A stretch of 64,000 nucleotides of DNA from Macrostomum hystrix (taxonomy: Eukaryota; Platyhelminthes; Macrostomidae): NCBI GenBank assembly GCA_950097015.1, contig CATNEN010000003.1:14762001-14826000 (forward strand). The letters are read 5' to 3'. Below the pieces are notes generated by a model. That model did no database searches, was not told where the DNA came from, and worked only from the letters and a program-made list of their open reading frames with translations. The position numbers and the translations under genes are program-made. Below are positions 1-11,100 of the stretch, piece by piece. Position 1 is the stretch's first letter; each line of letters opens with the position of its first letter.

Positions 1-455
1 GTTCAGGTTCAGACGAGAACAGGTTGCCGCCAGGGTTGACGGATTCATATAAGCGTGAAGTTTCAAGCTTCACTAGATTGACAATAGGTATGTTATTCAA
101 CCGCAGAAAATATCTGTCACGCACCCTCCTGTCAATCAGCAGTTGTTTAAAAGTTGCTAAATATTTTTCAAGCTTATTTTTTAACAAAAAACGCTTAACT
201 AAACGAAAACGATTTTTATTCACAATTTCAGAGCCGGTGATTCGCCCGCGGAGCAAAAACTAAATGATTTGGTTGTTCTAGAATATCTATGCATTTAAGT
301 GCATCATATGGCAGGATGAAGGTAGGTTAAAGTTTTGCCAGATATTTAGCCGTGGTCTCAACACTAACTCAAGGTGCATAAATATATACAAAAAAAGTAT
401 TTGTCAACAACTTCTTTTATTGAAATCATTTAGCTAAACTTTTTTATATCTTCAG

Positions 456-663
456 GCCCTGGCCCGATCTGACAACGCTAAAGGATCTCAGCGGCAAAGT
501 GGGTCTAGAATGCATGCATGGCTGCGCCACACAAGGCTTTCCGGTCAATCCCTCGAGGTTCTTTTCCAGCCTCTCTGCTATTCGCGGCGATATATTAATG
601 CACACAATGTGCTACCAAAGGCAGAGGGGCAGAACAAACTTGATAGTCGATAGTCGGGGCTAA
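456..663 (+). CDS. possible terminal coding exon, unidentified
   Basis: A good 3' splice site (pyrimidine-rich run ending TATCTTCAG at 455) is followed by a frame of one base plus 68 codons ending in TAA at 661-663. The frame has balanced amino-acid use, for example LSGKVGLECMHGCA and FPVNPSRFFSSLSAI. I do not recognise the protein, no upstream exon is evident in the first 455 bases, and no clear AATAAA follows. It could equally be chance in a GC-richer patch. Confidence 0.2.
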
Positions 664-1214
664 AATCTCTTAGCGAACCTGCAGGGTCCCGCGTGAATAT
701 CCCACCATTCCCATCCAGAGGAAATTCTCAACGAAAAAAGTTCTTCATCTTCGTTTTTTGATGGCAAAAACAAACAACCTTTTATCGCTGTCAGGCACTT
801 AAAAGATAATTGTCATCTTCTAGTTCAAGAAATGTTTTCCTGCTGTCTTCTCTCTAGAGTCTGCAACAAAAAAGTTATGGCCTAAGTGTCTGCAGCCTTG
901 TCTTTCTCCCAATTAGGGCAAAATAGGTCTTCCTTATTTTTTCTTTTTTTGTCGAGAACACCTTTTTTGCATGAAAGCCAAACAGGTGCTATTTTTGGCA
1001 ACTACGAAAAGTGTTTTCAAAATTGATTGCTTCTACTTATATAGTATTTAAAATGGGCACAGTTTTCTATCTGCATGTCTGCTTCAGGTGCAATCAATTG
1101 TAAGGAGTTTCCGATACTAAATAATTTACTTAGAAAGAGAATGAATTCCGTTAATTCTTTACTTCTCGGCTTTTTAACATCTCAATGTGCGTCTGGTTTA
1201 ACTTTACTAAAATA

Positions 1215-1413
1215 GGCTGTAGCCTTGTGGTTAGAGCTTCGGACTCTTCGGACTGTGGTTAGGGGTTCGATTCTTGACTTCTATTATAAAACTTGCTTCA
1301 TTAAGAAAGACAGTTAACTCTGCATTGCGGACCCAGCTGTTGGCTGTGATAATTGAGGGTGGGTGCGGCGTCTCCCCAGTCCATGGACTGAACAGCCGTA
1401 CGCAGCCTTCAAT
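1215..1413 (+). mobile_element. tRNA-derived SINE, family A, copy 1
   Basis: A tRNA-like head carries an A-box-like stretch (TAGCCTTGTGGTTAGAG) and a B box (GGTTCGATTC near 1265). A body with TTAACTCTGCATTG follows, then a 3' part with CAGTCCATGGACTGAACAG and CCGTACGCAGCCTTC. The same body and 3' part recur in reverse orientation near 57240 and 61510, which makes it a dispersed family. The body resembles a domain shared by many metazoan SINEs; that is from memory and unchecked. Confidence 0.75.
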
Positions 1414-1520
1414 GAATGTCGCGAATCTTAGAATGGGAAGTTCTTACAGTTTTCTGGACGCCTCAAAGGAAAATGAATCGATGGTCGCCTTTTCCTTTGG
1501 ACTCTCTTTCATTTTCTCAT

Positions 1521-1619
1521 TTCTCCCATTGCAATGGGAGAACTGGCGGGAGGGCGTATAGCGGGGCGTATAGTAAAAATCAACCAGCGCCCACTGGTGG
1601 GAGGGCGTATAGCGGGGCG
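1521..1619. repeat. 22-bp perfect palindrome plus 27-bp direct repeat
   Basis: 1521-1542 is a perfect inverted repeat (TTCTCCCATTG and its complement, no loop). It runs into a 27-bp element containing GGGAGGGCGTATAGCGGGGC at 1542-1568, repeated with one mismatch at 1593-1619. A GC-rich stretch with GCCCTGCGCCCCCC duplicated follows. It stands out sharply from the AT-rich flank. Confidence 0.85.
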
Positions 1620-3019
1620 CCGGTGCCCCACCCTGCGCCCCCCGCCCTGCGCCCCCCACCGGTGTCCCACCGGGTGCAGAGTTTATCCTCATACTTTTTT
1701 ACATAGATGGAACTCCTTATCAGACAAATTTCAGATAGAAAAGCAAATCAATGAACATGCATAAAGTGAGACGCCATCTTTTTACCCAGAAGCTGAAAAG
1801 GTTAGACATATGAACCCAATTGATTTTTCTAAGACATTATATTGTCAAGTGAGTGAAGAACCGTGATTTTCAATTCATTATACAAAGCCAATTTATACAA
1901 GGCCAAGTACCAGAGTGCTACTCGAACCTCAGCCTAGAACTTGCTCAGCTGGAACGGTCGACTATTTTTCCCATGGGAGATTTTTTTATTGTCAAAGGGC
2001 GTGGCGCCGTATGAGAGCAGTATAGATAAGAAGCTATATGCTGCTTTTTTCATTTTCTTTGATCAATTTGCATGCCGAATGAAATGGCAAAACAATTGGC
2101 ATTGATTGAGAAGGGAGAGCAGCGACTTCTGGGCCATCTCAAATCGCTTGGGCGAAGGATGAATCGTTGAAATAAATGCGTTTCAGAAGGCTAAACCAGT
2201 GACTAATTATAGCGCGTGACAGCGAATGTTCCATGATTGCAAAAATTGTTAAAAAAACGCCACCGAAAGTCCTGATTTTTCAAATTGTGACGCGGTAAAT
2301 TATTTGAAAAGGATGGCATTTTTCAGGATGGTTTTAGTAATTAAACAGATAATTGTTCCGTTCTCTAACAAACTGAATTGTAATTAGTTTGAAACATATA
2401 TTTTTTCAAATAAGGGAATGTTTGCTTTGGAATGCGCGGGATTAGCCAGATTTTTTATCTGTCACGTTATGAATGACAATAATTTTGCCTATAGCAGCAG
2501 CAGCAGCACCTGCTCAAAGTTATTTATCTAAAAAAATTTCCTCTATTCTTCTTAGACCATAAAGTGACAAGACAGTAAAGAGATTTCTAAAACAAATTGC
2601 GGGAAGTTTATTATTATCTGTACTATCTTTGCTTTTTTCGGATCTAAATACTTACTTCCTATTTTTAAGCTTTATAGAGTCATGAAGCAATAGATTCAGG
2701 TAATATTTGACCTTATTTTCACCATGAACAGACTCGGCTCGCCAAGTGTTTTGAGTTTCTCAAGTGTGTTTTTGCTGTCCCATGTAAGTTCATTACTTTT
2801 TAGTGACATCAATGCACCTTAATTTTGGTGGCTTTATTGCTTCGAAAAGTTTTGACCACTTCGATCATTGCCAGTTAATAGCTTTCTATATAGCTAACTT
2901 TAGTGAGCGGGGGATATCGATTAACCAAGTTGAGTGCTCGTCTGGGCCCTTGGTAACTAAATAACTGCGCGATAAATTTACCCCTACATCTCGGTGAGAT
3001 AAGTGCTCACTTCTTTGTA

Positions 3020-4465
3020 CCTACCAGTCTGTCTGTATATCCTTACTGTCTGTCTGTATATCCTTACTGTCTGTCTGTATAACCTTACTGTCTGTCTGTA
3101 TATCCTTACTGTCTGTCTGTATATCCTTACTGTCTGTCTGTATATCCTTACTGTCTGTCTGTATATCCTACCTGTCTGTCTGTATATCCTACCTGTCTGT
3201 CTGTACAACCTTACTGTCTGTCTGTATATCCTAACTGTCTGTCTGTATATCCTACCTGTCTGTCTGTATATCCTTACTGTCTGTCTGTATATCCTTACTG
3301 TCTGTCTGTATATCCTACCAGTCTGTCTGTATAACCTTACTGTCTGTCTGTATATCCTTACTGTCTGTCTGTATATCCTACCTGTCTGTCTGTATATCCT
3401 ACCAGTCTGTCTGTATATCCTACCAGTCTGTCTGTATATCCTTACTGTCTGTCTGTATATCCTACCAGTCTGTCTGTATAACCATACTGTCTGTCTGTAT
3501 ATCCTACCAGTCTGTCTGTATAACCTTACTGTCTGTCTGTATATCCTACCTGTCTGTCTGTATATCCTACCAGTCTGTCTGTATATCCTTACTGTCTGTC
3601 TGTATATCCTACCTGTCTGTCTATATATCCTACCTGTCTGTCTGTATATCCTACCAGTCTGTCTGTATAACCTTACTGTCTGTCTGTATATCCTACCAGT
3701 CTGTCTGTATAACCTTACTGTCTGTCTGTATATCCTACCTGTCTGTCTGTATATCCTACCAGTCTGTCTGTATATCCTTACTGTCTGTCTGTATATCCTA
3801 CCTGTCTGTCTATATATCCTACCTGTCTGTCTGTATATCCTACCAGTCTGTCTGTATATCCTTACTGTCTGTCTGTATATCCTACCAGTCTGTCTGTATA
3901 TCCTTACTGTCTGTCTGTATATATTCTTGTCTGTCTGTATATCCATACTGTCTGTCTGTATATCCTACCTGTCTGTCTGTATATCCTTACTGTCTGTCTG
4001 TATATCCTACCAGTCTATCTGTATATCCTTACTGTCTGTCTGTATATCCTTACTGTCTGTCTGTATATCCTTACTGTCTGTCTGTATATCCTTACTGTCT
4101 GTCTGTATATCCTTACTGTCTGTCTGTATATCCTTACTGTCTGTCTGTATATCCTACCCGTCTGTCTGTATATCCTTACTGTCTGTCTGTATATCCTACC
4201 AGTCTATCTGTATATCCTTACTGTCTGGCTGTATATCCTTACTGTCTGTCTGTATATCCTTACTGTCTGTCTGTATATCCTTACTGTCTGTCTGTATATC
4301 CTTACTGTCTGTCTGTATATCCTTACTGTCTGTCAGTATATCCTACCTGTCTGTCAGTATATTCTACATGTCTGTCAGTATATCCTACCTGTCTGTCAGT
4401 ATATTCTACCTGTCTGTCAGTATATTCTACCTGTCTGTCAGTATATTCTACCTGTCTGTCTTTCT
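3020..4465. repeat. 21-bp minisatellite (TGTCTGTCTGTATATCCTTA family)
   Basis: About 1.4 kb of tandem units, mostly 21 bp, mixing TTAC, ACCT and ACCAG junction variants. Since the unit is a multiple of three and lacks stops, both strands stay open for hundreds of codons (7-residue repeats). No start context, signal or non-repetitive domain supports translation. The right end degenerates into TGTCTGTCAG variants. Confidence 0.95.
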
Positions 4466-4975
4466 GTATCCTATACTTTTCTTCATCCTATCCTATGGCA
4501 CTAGAAGCAACTTGGGCATCAAATGAATCTTACCTTGTTTCTTGAGTAGTGTCAGGTGTCGGAAAAACAGCTTCAAAGAGAATAAAGATTGCGACTTTAA
4601 AAGTTACTTTCTAATTAGCTTCTTTTGTAACTGGCGCTTTTACTTCAAACGATGCACCCTAAAAGGTAGTGAAAATTTGTTAAGTGCTAACTGCCTAGAT
4701 AGATTGTTGCCAGTCACAGCAGGCGATGCAATCTATTCCAGTACCTGTGAGCGCGTTTCAGTACTGTGAAAATTTTCCTTATTTATTCCCCTCCATTCGC
4801 CTCCCCTCATACCCCCAACTCAGTGCCTTTTGGCCCAGGTTCAATAAGAAACCAATAATTCACTGATGAATGCATACTATCACAACCAATCAGAATGCAG
4901 CTAGCCTGTGATTGGTCGGAAACGAGTTTTTGTGAATCTGAGTTCATTTTTTGGGTGTAGCTGACAGAACAGAAT

Positions 4976-6797
4976 AGTGTGTATGTGTGACAGAACAGTG
5001 TGTGACAGAACAGTGTGTGACAGAACAGTGTGATAGAACAGTGTGTCGGAGCAGTGTAACGGAGCAGTGACAGAACAGTGTGTGACAGAACAGTGTGACA
5101 TAACAGTGTGTGACAGAACAGTGTGTGACAGAACAGTGTGTGACAGAACAGTGTGTGACAGAACAGTGTGAGACAGAACAGTGCGACAGAACAGTGTGTG
5201 ACAGAACAGTGTGTGACAGAACAGTGTGTGACAGAACAGTGTGACAGAACAGTGTGACAGAACAGTGTGTGACAGAACAGTGTGTGACAGAACAGTGTGT
5301 GACAGAACAGTGTGACAGAACAGTGTGACAGAACAGTGTGTGACAGAACAGTGTGTGACAGAACAGTGTGTGACAGAACAGTGTGTGACAGAACAGTGTG
5401 TGACAGAACAGTGTGAGACAGAACAGTGTGACAGAACAGTGTGAGACAGAACAGTGTGAGACAGAACAGTGTGAGACAGAACAGTGTGTGACAGAACAGT
5501 GAGACAGAACAGTGTGTAACAGAACAGTGTGACAGAACAGTGTGACAGAACAGTGTGTGACAGAACAGTGAGACAGAACAGTGTGAGACAGAACAGTGTG
5601 AGACAGAACAGTGTGAGACAGAACAGTGTGAGACAGAACAGTGTGTGACAGAACAGTGTGATAGAACAGTGTGTCGGAGCAGTGTAACGGAGCAGTGACA
5701 GAACAGTGTGACAGAACAGTGTGTGACAGAACAGTGTGAGGCAGAACAATGTGTGGTAGAACAGTGTGTGACAGAACAGTGTGAGACAGAACAGTGTGAG
5801 ACAGAACAGTGTGAGACAGAACAGTGTGAGACAGAACAGTGTGAGGCAGAACAATGTGTGACAGAACAGTGTGAGACAGAACAGTGTGACAGAACAGTGT
5901 GAGACAGAACAGTGTGTGACAGAACAGTGTGTGACAGAACAGTGTGAGACAGAACAGTGTGAGACAGAACAGTGAGACAGAACAGTGAGACAGAACAGTG
6001 TGACAGAACAGTGTGAGACAGAACAGTGAGACAGAACAGTGAGACAGAACAGTGAGACAGAACAGTGTGTGACAGAACAGTGTGTGACAGAACATTGTGT
6101 GACAGAACAGTGTGTGACAGAACAGTGTGTGACAGAACAGTGTGTGACAGAACAGTGTGTGACAGAACAGTGAGACAGAACAGTGTGAGACAGAACAGTG
6201 TGTGACAGAACAGTGAGACAGAACAGTGTGTGACAGAACAGTGAGACAGAACAGTGTGTGACAGAACAGTGAGACAGAACAGTGTGAGACAGAACAGTGA
6301 GACAGAACAGTGTGACAGAACAGTGAGACAGAACAGTGAGACAGAACAGTGTGTGACAGAACAGTGAGACAGAACAGTGTGAGACAGAACAGTGAGACAG
6401 AACAGTGTGACAGAACAGTGTGAGACAGAACAGTGAGACAGAACAGTGTGTGACAGAACAGTGTGAGACAGAACAGTGTGTGACAGAACAGTGAGACAGA
6501 ACAGTGTGAGACAGAACAGTGAGACAGAACAGTGTGAGACAGAACAGTGAGACAGAACAGTGTGTGACAGAACAGTGAGACAGAACAGTGTGAGACAGAA
6601 CAGTGAGACAGAACAGTGTGACAGAACAGTGTGAGACAGAACAGTGAGACAGAACAGTGTGAGACAGAACAGTGAGACAGAACAGTGTGAAAGAACAGTG
6701 TGAGACAGAACAGTGAGACAGAACAGTGTGTGACAGAACAGTGTGTGACAGAACAGTGTGTGACAGAACAGTGTGACAGAACATTGTGTGACAGTAT
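4976..6797. repeat. 13/15-bp minisatellite (GTGTGACAGAACA family)
   Basis: About 1.8 kb made of GACAGAACA plus GTGTGT, GTGT, GTGA or GTGTGA spacers, so 13-bp and 15-bp units alternate irregularly. A block near 5033-5083 with CGGAGCAGTGTAACGGAGCA recurs at 5660-5700, showing a higher-order duplication of about 630 bp. The units lack stops in every minus-strand frame, which explains several overlapping frames of 380-665 codons that I do not accept as genes. Confidence 0.95.
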
Positions 6798-7745
6798 GAT
6801 ACAATATGAATAGTGAAACTTAGTACTGTTACTAAGCTAAACCTATCCTGCATGAGATGATTAGTGCACTAATCTCCTGATCTTCAAGATCCCATGGGGT
6901 TAGAGTGTGTCAGAGTGTCCGGGTTGTTGGGATCAAACTTTCTTCCTTCCCTTATCTGGCACCCCCGTATATACTGGGGCTATTTGTTAGACTTTTTTCA
7001 AACAAAAAGGCACGCATGCCTCTATATAGTGACAGCCTTAATTAGAGACTGTATGACCTCTCTATAGGGGAGTCTATACTTCGCGGATCAGAACTCTAAC
7101 CCACCCACGCCTTCTGTACGCGTGTGTTCCTGAGAATCTTTATTAGACACACTGAATTATTAGTTGCTTAATCAATGTTATGAATCTGTTCTCTATAATA
7201 CACTGCAGTTTTAAGTATGCTCACACACTGCATGCATTATTATTTGCAGTTAAATTTTCTTTAGCCCTCCTTGTGTGTATTGAGACCTCGGTTCTGATGA
7301 ATCTAAATAGAGAAACTGCAGTGCTAGGTCCCAGTTTACTGTAGGCAAATATAAACTTGTTACAGAAATACTTCTTAGGAGCTTTTGCTATCAATATTAC
7401 TTTGCGGAAATAGTATAACTGCGTGTAATAATGATATATTATATATTTTTTTGTTATAGGCATTCTAGCTGTATTGCATGTAATGAGTTGCCAGTTGATG
7501 AAGCTATGGATAGGATTGCTTGATAATAGAGAAATTAATTACTGTTCTTATATTTCTGATTTGTTTAGAAATTAACAATGAGCAGTAGTTGTATTTCTTA
7601 CGGATAGAAAATAAAATTACAACCCGTACAGATTACGTATGGCTTGAAAATAGATAATTTGTTGGTTTCATCTAATTAAGGGTTATTGATTTTCGATTTC
7701 TGAGAGAAGTTAGGAATCGAAATCTTGTTTATTTGTTCACTAGTT
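6798..7745. other. unique AT-rich spacer left of the retrotransposon
   Basis: About 950 bases with no convincing exon, RNA gene or tandem repeat. The right end is AT-rich and holds several GTTTC/GAAAT motifs; one supplied the target site of the retrotransposon. Confidence 0.6.
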
Positions 7746-7750
7746 GTTTC
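7746..7750. repeat. target-site duplication, left copy (GTTTC)
   Basis: The five bases before the 5' LTR are GTTTC, identical to the five bases after the 3' LTR. A 5-bp duplication is usual for Ty3/gypsy integrases. Confidence 0.9.
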
Positions 7751-8083
7751 TGTTGTGGGTTTCGTTACGATAATTCCGTAAATAGTTTTCTAGAACTTTC
7801 TACCACTTGTTATAACACTCTGTTGTTTCCAGAATCTTCTCTGCGCCTCCCCCGCGGGCTATCTATGAGAACTTTCTAGAAAGTTCTCCCACTCGCTCCC
7901 CAGGCTATAAATAGAAACCCCCGCGCGGTGCACACACTCAAGAACCTTTCCAGTATTTAATAATACTGCTGTTACAAATATACGCTTATCCAGTCGACTG
8001 CCGAGTGCTCCTTTCGGCGCTATACTTACATTTACCGACACTACAATTGGAATCTCTGTATTCGTTACTTCAAGAATACAACA
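7751..8083 (+). repeat. 5' long terminal repeat
   Basis: 333 bp bounded by TG...CA and matched by 12484-12816 without visible differences. The U3 part holds three heat-shock-element clusters and a TATA box at 7906-7913. R and U5 follow; I could not place the transcription start exactly. Confidence 0.96.
7787..7913 (+). promoter_or_regulatory. LTR promoter: three heat-shock-element clusters plus TATA box
   Basis: Heat-shock factor binds alternating nGAAn and nTTCn pentamers. Cluster 1 (7787-7801) reads TTTCT, AGAAC, TTTCT. Cluster 2 (7826-7840) reads TTTCC, AGAAT, CTTCT. Cluster 3 (7868-7887) reads AGAAC, TTTCT, AGAAA, GTTCT, four perfect contiguous pentamers. TATAAATA lies at 7906-7913. The order (elements upstream, TATA 18 bp downstream of the strongest cluster) is that of a heat-shock promoter. 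Function is inferred from motif match only. Confidence 0.8.
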
Positions 8084-8092
8084 GGGATTTTC

Positions 8093-8110
8093 TGGCGTCG
8101 CAAGCAGGAT
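8093..8110 (+). other. candidate tRNA primer-binding site
   Basis: TGGCGTCGCAAGCAGGAT starts nine bases after the 5' LTR and begins with TGG, as expected for the complement of a tRNA CCA end. I could not match it to a particular tRNA. Confidence 0.45.
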
Positions 8111-8182
8111 CTTGATCAACTTCGAGGACGTCTAATCTACAACGACTGTCACTATTGACCGAAGGATCAAGCTACTACAATC

Positions 8183-11100
8183 ATGCCCGAAACGATGCAA
8201 GACGAGGATATAATCAGCCTCCTACGGCAGCAGATGGAAGAAGAACGCCAACAGCGGAACGCTGACCGGCAGATGATGCTCGACCTCATTCGGTCTCTAA
8301 AGCCTGCAGCGGACCAGTCCCAGGCTGCAGCTTTGCCGACACATGTGACGACGTCGACTCCGGGTTTCTCGCCATTCGACGCCACGTCCGAGCTCTGGCC
8401 CGACTACTTGGCCAGATTCTGCACCTTCACGGGCGCGAACTCCATACCCGACGACAAGAAGGCTCAGGTGTTCCTGACGAACCAGTCTCCGTCTGTCTAC
8501 AAGCTTCTCTCAAACTTGGCAGCGCAGCAGACGCCGCGGAAGGAGATCAACAAGCTCACTATGGACGAGATTGAGAAGTTCATGGAAGAACAGTATGACA
8601 CCAAGCGCTTCATCGTGCGGGAGCGTTTCCGGTTCTGGAGCGACATGCGGCGGAAACCGGGTGAGACGATCCAGGAACTGGCTGCGAGAATCCGCCAGGA
8701 TGCAACCACCTGCGATTTCTCTTCCATCAAAGATCCACTGGACGAGGCGCTGCGCACGCGTTTCATCTGCTCAGTGAGGAACGAAGCAGTACTCAAAGCT
8801 TTGTTCAAATTAAAGGTGGAAGAGCTCACGTTCGCCCGGGCTGTCGAGATCGCCATCGAGACAGAGGAAGCCGCCCGAGTCGCCAAGGAGACGGTTTACG
8901 GCGACAAATCCAGCCCCGTAAACAAGGTTAAGCAGAAGGTTCGGCGACCCGGAGCCACTTCGGCGAAATTTACGACAGATTCTACTGCTTCCAGGTCTAC
9001 TACTGACTCTGCGTCTGGTTCGTGCTACCGCTGCGGAGCGAAGAACCATCGGGCAAACGATTGCCGATTCAAAGACGCGACCTGCCGGCACTGCAAAAAG
9101 GTGGGTCACCTAGAACCTGTCTGCCGTTCCAACGCCAAAGGATCTGCCCCTGCGGCGAACTTCAAGAAGCCAGTGAAACAGGTCGAGGAGCATGTGCTTG
9201 TACGTGCTGTAGCCCAAACCGAGGACGACCTGCCTAAGCTGGAAGTGTCGATCCACATCCAAGGCAAGGCTCTCGCCATCGAGGTCGACACTGCGACAAA
9301 CGGCAACTTCATCACAGAGTCATTCTGGAAGAAGCTGGGGACGCCGCCGCTCGAAGTAGCGAAGTCACGCTACGAGTCCGCCAGCCGACACGACTTACCT
9401 GTACTAGGTACCTTCGTCGGGAAAACGACATTGCCTGGCTCAGCTCCTGAGCACGACATCCAGTACATCGTCACACAGGTGCCCGGCTTGAATCTACTCG
9501 GCCGGACCGCCACGAAGCTGTTGGGAATCTCCGTCGACAAACTGCTCGGCGCTGCCAGCGCCATTCAAGAAGTCAACGCAGTGTTTGACCACCTGTCGCC
9601 GGACGAGGCTCTTCAAAAGGCCTGCCGAAATCTTTGCGACGAATTCCCGGACCTGTGGAAGGACGAGCTGGGTTGCCTCAAGGACTTCAAGCTCGAGTTG
9701 CAGTTTAACCCGGATGCAAAGCCGGTGTTCCGGAAGGCTAGGCCTGTCCCCTTCGCCATCCGCGAGGAGCTCGAGCGCGCCTACGACGAGGGCATCAGGA
9801 GAGGCATCTGGGAGCCTACTGACTTCAATGACTACGGGACGCCCGTGGTCCCCGTGCGAAAGCCCTCGACCGGCTCAGAGCAGCCGAAACTGCGAGTCTG
9901 CGGAGACTACTCGTGCACTATCAACCCGCAGCTGGAAGACAACCGTCACCCGCTGCCCCTCCCAGAGGAACTGCTACAGAAGCTGGGAGGCAGCTACTGC
10001 TTCTCAAAGGTAGATCTGGCCGACGCCTACAACCAGATCGAGTTGGGACCGATGAGTCAGAGGCGCCTGGCACTGAGCACCCACCGGGGTGTGCTTCTTC
10101 AGAAGCGGCTCGCTTTCGGCCCGAAGTCTGCAGTGGGTGAGTTCCAGTTCATCATGGAAATGGTAGCCGGTGATCTGCCCGGAGTCGTTTTCTACTTGGA
10201 CGACTACCTGGTCGGCGGCGCGACCGCTGATGAGCATCTCGCAAACCTACGCCGGCTTTTCCAACGCCTTTCTGACAAGGGACTTCGCTGCCCACGGGAG
10301 AAGTGCAAATTCGCCATGCCCAGCATCGAGTACCTTGGCTATGTACTGTCGAAAGAAGGCATCGCCAAGGGAACCAAGGTGGACGCTGTCCGCGAAATGC
10401 CTCCACCAAAGGACGTGTCCAGCCTCCGGTCATTCCTCGGCTCGGTCCAGTTCTACGCAAAGTTTCTGCCGCCAAGCATGGCCACGATCTCTGAGCCGCT
10501 GTACCGACTCACCAGGAAGGACGCACCATGGACATGGGGCGACGCGGAGCAGCGGGCCTTCGAACAGATCAAGGAGGAGCTCTCGTCGGACAACGTGCTG
10601 GTCCACTACAATGCCGACCTCCCTCTCGGGCTCTCCTGCGACGCATCCAACGTCGGGATCGGCGCCGTCCTGTTCCACCGCTACCCGGATGGTAGCGAGC
10701 GGCCGATCGCCAACGCTTCAAAGTCTCTGACGGATGCTCAGCGCCGCTATCCTCAGATTCAGAAGGAAGCCCTTTCAATCATCTTCGGCCTAAAGAAGTT
10801 TTTCCAATACTTGTTCAACCGCAAGTTCATCCTGGTCACGGACCATAAGCCGTTGATTTCTCTATTCGGGCCCGAGAAGGAGACACCAGTGATGGCGGCA
10901 AACCGACTGGCTCGTTGGGCGAACCTGCTCCACAATTTCACCTACGAAATCGAGTACCGCCAGACGAAGAGTCACGGAAATGCGGACGCCCTGAGTCGCC
11001 TGCCAGTCGGAGACGACCTAGACTTCGACGGGGAGGAGAGCACAGCCGACTTCGACATGGTCTGTGCGATCAAGGTCCTGAGCCTGCAGATCCGGCCGGC

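Larger units (their letters stand above)
1..3019. other. AT-rich left flank with no firm gene
   Basis: Mostly unique AT-rich sequence. Inside it I can support only a weak candidate exon (456-663), a tRNA-headed SINE (about 1215-1413) and a GC-rich palindrome with direct repeats (1521-1619). A short CAG run lies near 2490. The remaining short open frames have no recognisable protein content. Confidence 0.6.

Noticed and set aside
2984..4526. Open frames on both strands of the 21-bp array (YRQTGRI and VCLYILT repeats)
   Set aside because: Multiple-of-three unit without stops; both strands equally open, so no coding bias.
4807..6853. Three overlapping minus-strand frames of 383-665 codons (CSVTHCSV repeats)
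   Set aside because: All frames of a stop-free 13/15-bp repeat; overlapping frames with the same content indicate an artefact.
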